Below, piece by piece: positions 9,531 through 16,834 of a DNA stretch of 64,000 nucleotides. Source of the stretch: CAIYRG01 sp964494505 (GTDB taxonomy: Bacteria > Pseudomonadota > Alphaproteobacteria > Micropepsales > Micropepsaceae); NCBI GenBank assembly GCA_964494505.1, contig CAZBRO010000014.1, forward strand, positions 53,489-117,488. The letters run 5' to 3'. Position 1 is the stretch's first letter, and each line of letters starts with the position of its first letter. Made by a program: the position numbers and the translations under genes. The notes below the pieces were generated by a model. It saw only the letters and a program-made list of their open reading frames with translations, was not told the origin of the DNA and made no database searches.

Positions 9531-9881
9531 TCAGTTCCTCGCGAGCAGAGCTAGTCCACGCTCTGCAAGCAAGGAAATCGACGTTCCGCCAGAGGAAGAC
9601 AGCGAAGCCACGCGGTCCTGCTCGTGTCTCAGTATCTCGCGATAGAGTGCGGCGGCTTCGGTCTTGCGTCCGGTCTGCGCATACACCCAGGCGAGATTCA
9701 ACTGTCGAGACACATTCCCCGGCTCTTTCTGCAAACCGGCCTGCAGTTGCTGTTCTGCGGCAATCCAATCGTGATTCTTTATCGCTTCATAAGCTACATC
9801 GTCCGCCGCGCGCGTTGCCACAGGGAGCAAAAGTGCCGACATCAACGCCACAGACACAGCCCACGATTTGATGCTTGTCAT
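9531..9881 (-). CDS. small exported TPR-like protein
   Basis: 116 residues with a signal peptide (cleavage near TRAA-DD, residue 26). AGGAGG stands 5 bases before the ATG at 9881. The mature part contains one or two helical repeats of the tetratricopeptide kind: WIAAEQQLQAGLQKEPGN and then LNLAWVYAQTGRKTEAAALYRE. TPR proteins act as protein-binding scaffolds, here in the periplasm. It is convergent with TonB receptor 2. No partner is evident. Confidence 0.8.
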   Translation of the reverse strand: MTSIKSWAVSVALMSALLLPVATRAADDVAYEAIKNHDWIAAEQQLQAGLQKEPGNVSRQLNLAWVYAQTGRKTEAAALYREILRHEQDRVASLSSSGGTSISLLAERGLALLARN

Positions 9882-10073
9882 GCCGTCCTCCTAAGCGTGC
9901 CTTACAAACAATTCACGCAACGATATCAAAACCGTCATCAGATTGTAACAATATAATTTTATGCGCCCGGAGCGAACGTTCAGGCCGAGTTTCTCGATTC
10001 CGCCTGCCGGCTGTCACAAACAATGTCATAATTCGTCTGAACCAGTTGCTCGTGCTGGAGAATCGGAAGGAAG

Positions 10074-10529
10074 ATGCGGGTCTTTCTTGGGCTTGCAGCG
10101 CTGGGCTGTTTCCTTCCATTTGTTTCGAACGCAGAAGTTCTGGCCGTGTGCGGGACCCAACAAACGAAAAATGCAGCGCTCTACGGCGCTCAAACATTGG
10201 GTCCGAGCGGGCCGCAACAGCTGGCTACCCCGGAAATGACGTCTCTAGCCCTATGGCGAGACGCAAATGGATTCGATCTGATAATTGGCTGGGGCAGGAA
10301 CGATCAAATCAGTCTCCGGGCTGAGGGCGCCGAAATTATGGGCAACGAAATGGGCCCGGATTTCGTGCACATCATCGTCGCGCGGGCGCGCTCCCATGGG
10401 TTCGAACACTTCATTTTCAGCTTCGACCCGGATATGGATGGCCGGCTGATCTGGACCGGGTCTGATAAATTGGCGAGCCCTGGCGAACCTATGTCCTTTG
10501 AAACGGCCTGCAGAAAATCGGCGTCTTAG
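10074..10529 (+). CDS. exported protein of unknown function
   Basis: 151 residues; GGAAGGA precedes the ATG, and a clear signal peptide ends near residue 20 (FVSNA-E). The mature protein has two cysteines (VCGTQ near the N-terminus and TACRK near the C-terminus) that could form a disulfide, and a central LWRDANGFDLIIGWGRNDQISL segment. I do not recognise a family. It stands alone between the TPR gene and the efflux operon and is convergent with the latter. Confidence 0.7.
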   Translation: MRVFLGLAALGCFLPFVSNAEVLAVCGTQQTKNAALYGAQTLGPSGPQQLATPEMTSLALWRDANGFDLIIGWGRNDQISLRAEGAEIMGNEMGPDFVHIIVARARSHGFEHFIFSFDPDMDGRLIWTGSDKLASPGEPMSFETACRKSAS

Positions 10530-10640
10530 TCTCCTAGCCAACAGGCGTCGCTTCGGAAGAACCCTATCAGAACCGATGGTTTTGAATTTGTCGTGAGCGG
10601 CGCAACCGGCAGCGCCCGCCAACAAGCCTTCTGTCTCGCT

Positions 10641-12090
10641 TCATCTATCGCTTGCTGTGACTTGACCCGCAGTCCTGATTCGCGTGCCGCCCAGCGCCAC
10701 AAACAATTGCGCCGTATCGGCCAGGCGCTGCGCTCTCGCGCTCGAAAGCCCCAACCTGGCCTGTGCCAGACGGCGCTGCGCGTCGATCACATCCAGGATC
10801 CCGGAATTACCGGCGGAAAAGCTGCGGCGCGCGAGATCGAGCGCGGCTGCGGCTGCGGCTTCGGCCTCGCTTTCGGCACGAAGGTGATCGGCGTCGTTTG
10901 CGAGTGCTTGTAAGCTGTCGGCGACTTCGCCGAACGCGGTCAGGACAACTTGCCGATAGCTGGCAAGCGAAGCTTGATAACCGTCGATGGCGGCCCGCCT
11001 CTCGGCACTGAGTTGGCCGCCATCGAACAGAGGTTGTGTGATTACCCGCAACGCTCCATGCCGCAGCGACGCCGTTGAAAAGACCGCCCGGCGTCAGGGC
11101 TTGCTGCGTGAGCGTGCCGGTAAGATCGATCCTGGGATAGAGATCGGCAGTCGCCACACCGATGGCCGCACTTGCCACATGCAATTGTGCCTCTGCGGCG
11201 AGGATACTCGGCCGCCGATGGAGCAGTTCGGATGGCACACTGGCGGGAATTTCAGCCGGCAAGGTGAAATCGTCCAACCTGAAGTCGGGAGGCGTCCAGT
11301 CCGCCGGCGCCTGGCCGACCAGGATTGCCAGCGCGTGACGGGCCGTGCTTTCCCGCTGCTGAAGATCGGGCAGCACTGTTCGATCGGTTGCCAGCTGGCT
11401 TTGTGCGGCGAGCAATTGCGTACGGGTTGCGGAGCCGATCCCAAGTGCTCTTTCTACCAAGTGAACATTCTGGGTATCGTCCTCGACAATCCCCTCCAGC
11501 GCCTCCATCTCGGCATGTGCCGTCGCCACCGCCAGCGCCTGTGCCGTGACGTTGGCTGTCAGGGATAGATAGGCAGCGTCAAGCTCATAGCCCTGGTATT
11601 CGGTATAGGCATCTTTCTCTTCTATGTTGCGTTTCTGGCCGCCGAAGAGGTCCAGCGGAAAGCTGACGCTGGGACCGACCGTATAATAGGTAAAGGGCGG
11701 GATGTTGAAATTCTCTGGGCCGAACAACGCGGCGCCGTATTTCTGCCGTCCCACGGTGGCGCCCAAAGACACTTGCGGCAAAGCTGCGCCTTCCGCCACA
11801 TTCACGGCTTCTTGCGCCTCGGCGACGCGCGCCTTCGCCGAGGCGATGTCATGATTGTCGGCAATCGCTTGCCGGATGACGCTGTCCAGCTGGGGCGAAC
11901 GGAACTCTGCCCACCAGTCGCCATCGATATTTTTGCCGAGCGAAACGCGCTGGTCGGGCGGCAACGGCGCATCGCCTTGGGCCGTGTAGGCCGGCGCGGC
12001 GGGTATTTCGGGCCGCACGAAATCGGGACCGAGCGCGCAGGCACAAAGCCCAAGAGCCAGCGGAAGCGTCAGGAGCGGGGTTTTTCTCAT
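10641..12090 (-). pseudogene. NodT-family outer-membrane efflux factor, frameshifted
   Basis: An RND/MFS-type outer-membrane factor with a lipoprotein signal (LCACALGPDF) and the two-fold TolC-like repeat (first half to about residue 210). From the ATG at 12090 the frame is normal until AAWSVAGN, coded just right of 11041. The conserved continuation TQPLFDGGQLSAERRAA to LFVALGG is in another frame, which ends at 10641. A 2-base loss between 11040 and 11041 would explain it: restoring two bases gives the family-like GN-L-TQPLF. Its ATG overlaps the pump stop codon (ATGA). As read, it would make a 427-residue protein with a scrambled last quarter. It is either a real loss of function or a sequence error. 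Confidence 0.88.
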
Positions 12091-13697
12091 TCAGCCACCA
12101 CCATGTGTCGGCCGGCTTCCGGTCTGGAACCCCGGATCAGCAGCAAAAACGGAATGGCCACCAATGTCATTACCATCATCAACTGGAAATCGTCGATGTA
12201 GGCGATCATCGCGGCTTGGTCTGTGATCATCGCATTCAACCTCGCCAGTCCCGTTGCGGTTGCTGTATCGACGTGGGCCGCGATAGAAGCCGGATTCGAC
12301 GCGGTGTTGTACGGCGTGATGTGCTCCGCAAGGGAGGCATGGAGACGCTGGGTGTTCTGGGTCAGAAGGAACACCACGACCGAAATGCCGACCGAGCTGC
12401 CGATGTTGCGAATCAAATTGAAGAGTGCCGCGCCCTCGTTGCGCAGTGCGGCCGGTAGAGTCGTGAAAGCCACCGTCGAAATCGGCACCCAGACGAGTCC
12501 CAGCCCCACCCCTTGGACCAAGCCCGAGATCAGAATGGGCCGTATATCCATCAGCAGCGAAAATTGCGTCATCTGCCAGAGCGAGCACGCCGTCAGCACC
12601 AAGCCGCCCGCGATAGTGAGACGCACGTCAACGCGCGTAGCCAGCCGGCCGACAACAATCATCCCGAGTAGCGTGCCGATGCCGCGGGGCGCCGTCACTA
12701 ACCCGGTCAGGATCACGGGATATTGCAACTGGTTCTGCAGCATGGGCGGCAGCAAGGCCAGGGTTGCAAACAGGATCACGCCAACCAGAAAAATGAAGAT
12801 ATTGGAGGCAACGAAATTGCGGTCCCTGAACAGCGCAGGATTGAGGAACGGCCTGGGATAAGAAAACGTGTGAACGAGGAAGATGTAGAAGGCCGTTCCG
12901 GAGACGATTGCCTCACTGATGATTTCCCGCGATGAGAACCAATCGAGCAGCTGGCCGCGGTCGACCATCAGTTGCAACGAAGCCACGCCGACGCTGAGGC
13001 TGCCGAAGCCGAGAAAATCGAAGTGAGAGGATTGTGCGTTGCGGCTTTCCGGCAAGGTGAAGAACAAACCCGCAAAGGTCAGCACCCCGATCGGAAGGTT
13101 GATGTAGAATACCCAGCGCCAGCTGTAGTCTTCAGTAAGCCAGCCGCCCAGCGCCGGGCCGAAAATGGGCCCCATGGTCACGCCGATACCCCAGATGGAC
13201 ATGGCGCGGCCCAAATCCTTGCGCGAATTGATATCCAACAGCACCGCTTGGGACAGCGGCACCAGCGCTGCTCCGCCCACGCCCTGAAGGAAGCGGAACA
13301 ACACCATCTGGGGCAGAGATTCGGCAATGCCGCACATCGCAGACGCAGCGGTAAAAATCAAAATCGAAGCGAGGAACACGACTCGACGGCCGAACTCCCC
13401 CGCGAGCCAACCGGTCAGGGGAATCGTAATCGCGGCGGCGACAATATAGGAAGTCAGCACCCAACCCATTTCGTCCTGGGTCGCCGACAACGCGCCCTGC
13501 ATGCGTGGCAAGGCGACATTGGCGATGGTGGCATCGAGCGCTTGCATGATGGTCGCGAGCATCACCGAAATCGTGATGAGGCCATAATGGGGCACGAGCT
13601 TAAAGTCGGGCGCGGCGGCCGGCACGTCTTCGAGCGAGGCGTCGTCTCCGGCTTCCGAAGCGTTCTCGAACCTGTCATCTTCCAGCATAGCTGCCAT
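12087..13697 (-). CDS. DHA2-family MFS multidrug exporter (EmrB-like)
   Basis: 536 residues, about 14 membrane segments, inner membrane, proton-driven drug efflux. Typical signs: LDATIANVALPRMQGAL in the first helix region, WVLTSYIVAAAITIPLTGWLA, GRRVVFL (motif A), RFLQGVGGAAL (motif B) and GPIFGPALGGWL (motif C). A cytosolic N-terminal tail rich in Asp and Glu precedes helix 1. The start at 13697 lies 4 bases after the HlyD stop, and its stop overlaps the outer-membrane factor ATG. It works as the pump of a tripartite system with the adaptor at 13702 and the channel at 10641. Substrate unknown. Confidence 0.93.
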   Translation of the reverse strand: MAAMLEDDRFENASEAGDDASLEDVPAAAPDFKLVPHYGLITISVMLATIMQALDATIANVALPRMQGALSATQDEMGWVLTSYIVAAAITIPLTGWLAGEFGRRVVFLASILIFTAASAMCGIAESLPQMVLFRFLQGVGGAALVPLSQAVLLDINSRKDLGRAMSIWGIGVTMGPIFGPALGGWLTEDYSWRWVFYINLPIGVLTFAGLFFTLPESRNAQSSHFDFLGFGSLSVGVASLQLMVDRGQLLDWFSSREIISEAIVSGTAFYIFLVHTFSYPRPFLNPALFRDRNFVASNIFIFLVGVILFATLALLPPMLQNQLQYPVILTGLVTAPRGIGTLLGMIVVGRLATRVDVRLTIAGGLVLTACSLWQMTQFSLLMDIRPILISGLVQGVGLGLVWVPISTVAFTTLPAALRNEGAALFNLIRNIGSSVGISVVVFLLTQNTQRLHASLAEHITPYNTASNPASIAAHVDTATATGLARLNAMITDQAAMIAYIDDFQLMMVMTLVAIPFLLLIRGSRPEAGRHMVVAE

Positions 13698-13701
13698 CGA
13701 T

Positions 13702-14772
13702 TCAGTTCCAGAAAGCCAGCGAACCGAGAGAGCGATGATGTTCGGTATCCACGACCGCCAGGGCGCTCATGCCCGCGGCAAGCGGCATACCGGCGCCCGC
13801 ATTATCAATTGAAATTCGAACCGGCAGGCGCTGCACCACTTTTACCCAATTGCCGGATGCATTCTCAGGCGGCAACAGCGAAAAGCTGGAGCCCGTACCG
13901 GGGCTGGTGCTCATCACCGTGCCGGTAAAGGTCTCGCCCGGATAGGCGTCAACCGTGAAGCTCGCATGCTGGCCGGGCCGCACATAGGTGAGGTCGGTCT
14001 CCTTGAAATTGGCTTCAACCCAGATATCGCTGCCGGACATCAGCGCGAAAAGGGGTGTCGCCGCCTCGACATGATCGCCGACTTGGATCTGCTCGACCTT
14101 TGTAACAACGCCGTCTATCGGCGCCCGCACGGTGGTGTAGGACAGTTCGAGATTGGCGCGGTCGAGCGCCGCCTGCGCCTGACGCACCACAGGACGGCTG
14201 CCGGCCGGTGCGTCCGGATCCCCGCTGAGATCGGCCAGCGCACTGGCGGTTTCCTGCTCGGCAGCAGCAAGCCGCTGCTCAGCGGATTGGAAATTATCCT
14301 TGGCTTGGTCCAACTGAGCAGCCGAGGAGATGCCTTCTGCTTGCAATTGCGTCTGGCGGGCAAATTCCCGGCGCTGATATTCGAGCGTGCTGCGCGCCGC
14401 AGCTTCGTCCGCCGTGCGCTGGCGATATGCCGCCTGCAGCACCGGAACCTTGAGGTGCGAACCAGCCAGTTGCGCCTGCGCGTCAGCCACTGCGATCAAG
14501 AATCTGCGCTGGTCGAGTTTGAACAGTACGTCGCCCTTATGGACATACTGATTGTCCCGCACATCGATCTCGGCAATGCGACCCGGCACATCGGTGCTGA
14601 CCTCTACGCGGGCCGCCTGCACATAGGCGTCATCGGTCGAAACATAGCGTCCGCCGGTCAAATAGAAGACGAGGCCGACGATCGCGAGAAGGACCGGTAC
14701 GCCAAACAGAAGTCCTTTTCGATGCCTGCCGACCCAGTTTTTGGGCGTGGCGGGCCCGGCATCCTGCGTCAT
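13702..14772 (-). CDS. HlyD/EmrA-family periplasmic adaptor
   Basis: 356 residues. One N-terminal membrane anchor (GLLFGVPVLLAIVGLVFYL, about residues 18-36) is followed by the lipoyl-like half motif STDDAYVQAARVEVSTDVPGRI. A coiled hairpin (about 90-190) and the second barrel half (TVRAPIDGVV, then SDIWVEANFKE) follow. It bridges the inner-membrane MFS pump and the outer-membrane factor. AAGGGA precedes the ATG. It is third in the left-reading run, 30 bases after the winged-helix regulator. Confidence 0.93.
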   Translation of the reverse strand: MTQDAGPATPKNWVGRHRKGLLFGVPVLLAIVGLVFYLTGGRYVSTDDAYVQAARVEVSTDVPGRIAEIDVRDNQYVHKGDVLFKLDQRRFLIAVADAQAQLAGSHLKVPVLQAAYRQRTADEAAARSTLEYQRREFARQTQLQAEGISSAAQLDQAKDNFQSAEQRLAAAEQETASALADLSGDPDAPAGSRPVVRQAQAALDRANLELSYTTVRAPIDGVVTKVEQIQVGDHVEAATPLFALMSGSDIWVEANFKETDLTYVRPGQHASFTVDAYPGETFTGTVMSTSPGTGSSFSLLPPENASGNWVKVVQRLPVRISIDNAGAGMPLAAGMSALAVVDTEHHRSLGSLAFWN

Positions 14773-14802
14773 GGCTATTCCCTTGCGTTTTTCGCGACAC
14801 TG

Positions 14803-15648
14803 CTAGGCGGGCTGGTTGGCTGGAGCGAGTGTCGCCGCCGAAGCTGTATCCCGCGAAGAATTGTCGAGCATGAGCACTAAGCGCCGATGTCCGAATGCGG
14901 ATGGCAAATCCGGGTGGGCGGCGCGCTTCTGCGCTCCGAGTAAACTCGCAACCGCGCGCGCTACTTCGCTAGGATCGATCAGCGGTCCGAAATCGATCAG
15001 CCAAACGCGACACGCGTCCAGCTGTTTCTCGGCCGAGCCGGAAGCGGCGACAGACTTGCCGATTGCGCCCGTACCGGCTCGCGCGGCGCGCCTTTGCTTC
15101 GCCTGCTCCGTGAGTTCCGGGATGTTGTCGTCGCCGCCTTCTGTCGACGTCGCCGGCTTCGAATCCTCGACCAGCGTAATAGGGGCGACAAAGCGATAGC
15201 CTCGCCCGGGCATGTTGACCAGATAGCGACTCCCGTCTCGCCCGTCTCGGAGTGCCCGGCGTAACGCGGCTATATGGACCGAGAGATTGGCTTCCACGAC
15301 CGTCGTGTCCGGCCACACGCGCGCCATGAGGGCGTTCTTGCTGACCAATTCGCCGTGCCGTTCCACCAACGCAATCAGGATTTCGAGAGCGCGGCTGCCG
15401 AGCGCGACCGGCTTGTTCCCTTCCAGCAGGAGCCGTTGCGCCGGAAGCAGTCGAAAAGAACCAAACACAATTGCCGTCCCGGCGGTGTCATTGCTGAGCT
15501 GGGCCGGCACCTTACGCACGGATCCGTCGGGTGGTGCAGCCGTTACATCGCGCACCGCTTGGAGATGAGGCCGCAAACGAGCCCGGTCCGGACGGGGGAC
15601 TGCTGCCGGTGAAGAAGAATGGCGAGGGCCTAGTAACGCGACGTTCAT
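14803..15648 (-). CDS. winged-helix transcriptional regulator with a degenerate ATPase tail
   Basis: 281 residues. Residues about 60-155 form an OmpR/PhoB-type winged helix: FGSFRLLPAQRLLLEG, LGSRALEILIALVERHGELVSK, VHIAALRRALRDG and RYLVNMPGRGYRF. In its large relatives this domain is followed by an NB-ARC-like ATPase and helical repeats. Here only scraps of the ATPase remain (CRVWLIDFGPLIDPSEVA and RRLVLMLDNSS). The Walker A segment and everything after Walker B are missing. DNA binding should be intact; ATP-dependent control should not. It overlaps the receiver gene stop (ATGA) and precedes the efflux genes, so control of efflux is likely. Confidence 0.85.
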   Translation of the reverse strand: MNVALLGPRHSSSPAAVPRPDRARLRPHLQAVRDVTAAPPDGSVRKVPAQLSNDTAGTAIVFGSFRLLPAQRLLLEGNKPVALGSRALEILIALVERHGELVSKNALMARVWPDTTVVEANLSVHIAALRRALRDGRDGSRYLVNMPGRGYRFVAPITLVEDSKPATSTEGGDDNIPELTEQAKQRRAARAGTGAIGKSVAASGSAEKQLDACRVWLIDFGPLIDPSEVARAVASLLGAQKRAAHPDLPSAFGHRRLVLMLDNSSRDTASAATLAPANQPA

Positions 15649-16022
15649 GACTTTCTCCCGTCCGCATTGAGAGCCTTATGGATGCAAACTACCAATTCGT
15701 TCTCGTTGAATGGCTTGGCCAAGTAGCCATGCACACCGGCGTTTTGCGCGCGCGTCCTGTCCCTCGCATTGGGAAATGCTGTGATGAGAATCGTGGGAAC
15801 GCACTTACCCAAACCGGCCAGGCTTTCGCAAAGTTCAAGCCCCGTCATCATCGGCATCTGGACGTCCGCGATCAGGCAGTCCGTGCTCTGGAGGCGGCCG
15901 GAGTTCAGAAAGTCGTTGGCGCTCCCGAAGGCTTCGGCGACGAAGCCCATCGAATTGAAAAGGTCAACCATCCCTTCTCGAACCGAGGCATCGTCATCAA
16001 TTATCGAGATCACGGGCTTCAT
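15645..16022 (-). CDS. single-domain response regulator (FixJ-type receiver)
   Basis: About 125 residues from the ATG at 16022; a GTG at 16073 would add 17. One receiver domain: IIDDDASVREG (acidic pair), the phospho-acceptor at D53 in LIADVQMP, ILITAF (Thr) and GYLAKPF (Lys). No output domain. It overlaps the winged-helix gene by 4 bases, so the two are probably co-translated and may act together. The likely phosphodonor is the histidine kinase at 16831-19581. The ribosome site is weak at both candidate starts. Confidence 0.85.
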   Translation of the reverse strand: MKPVISIIDDDASVREGMVDLFNSMGFVAEAFGSANDFLNSGRLQSTDCLIADVQMPMMTGLELCESLAGLGKCVPTILITAFPNARDRTRAQNAGVHGYLAKPFNENELVVCIHKALNADGRKS

Positions 16023-16177
16023 CGGCGACTGGCCATAAAATCCAGCGTCGAAATTAGTGCCGCGCCACCGCACAAACCATTGTGCGAGAGGTCGGATTTT
16101 CGCTTAAGTACGTACGGATTGTGCAAACCCATGGGCGAGCGAGCTAGCCGGGCGGGAGTAGGCACTAATACTTTGGT

Positions 16178-16834
16178 TTAGGTTGCTTGCGAAGCTTGCG
16201 AAGAAATCTTGAGCGTGTCGGCCATTCGCACCAGCTCGACCAGGGACTTCGCTCTCATTTTCCGCATCATCTGACTGCGGTGGATCTTCACAGTCATCTC
16301 GCTCAATTTGAGCTGAGCCGCAATCTGCTTGTTCGGGCGCCCGGTAATGACGAACGTCAAGACCTCCCGCTCGCGCGGCGTCAAGGAATCGAGGCGCTCC
16401 TGAAGTTGGACAACATCCTTTTCCTGGGTGCGACGGGCGCGGTCGCGCTCGACCGCCGTCTGGATGGCATCGAGAAGCTTCTGCTCGTGCAAGGGCTTGG
16501 TAAGGAAATCGATGGCGCCGGCTTTTATCGCCTGCACCGACATCGAAATATCGCCGTGACCGCTGATGAATATGACCGGAAGATTGATGCCGGATTTCAT
16601 CAATGTGCGCTGAAATTCCAGCCCGCTCGGTCCCGGCAATCTGACGTCGAGCACGATGCAACCAGGTGCTTCGGGGCGCTTGCTTTGAAGGAAGTCTTGA
16701 GTCGAAACGAACGACGTCGCCTCCAGTCCGACCGAGCGAAGGAGATCTTCCAACGCGTCTCGCACCGACGCATCGTCGTCGATGATGAATATCATCGGCT
16801 GATCCGGGCGGGCGGCAGCAATAGACTTTGTCAA
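16178..16834 (-). CDS. FixJ/NarL-type response regulator
   Basis: About 218 residues from a TTG at 16834, chosen because GGGAGGA lies 7 bases upstream and the TTG overlaps the kinase TGA (TTGA). A receiver domain (IIDDDASVRD, phospho-acceptor D63 in IVLDVRLPG, ISGHGD, LTKPL) is followed by a LuxR-type helix-turn-helix (SLTPREREVLTFVITGRPN, KQIAAQLKLSEMTVKIHR). Overlap with the kinase gene makes a cognate pair near certain. Genes further left (receiver, winged-helix regulator, pump) are plausible targets. Confidence 0.93.
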   Translation of the reverse strand: MTKSIAAARPDQPMIFIIDDDASVRDALEDLLRSVGLEATSFVSTQDFLQSKRPEAPGCIVLDVRLPGPSGLEFQRTLMKSGINLPVIFISGHGDISMSVQAIKAGAIDFLTKPLHEQKLLDAIQTAVERDRARRTQEKDVVQLQERLDSLTPREREVLTFVITGRPNKQIAAQLKLSEMTVKIHRSQMMRKMRAKSLVELVRMADTLKISSQASQAT

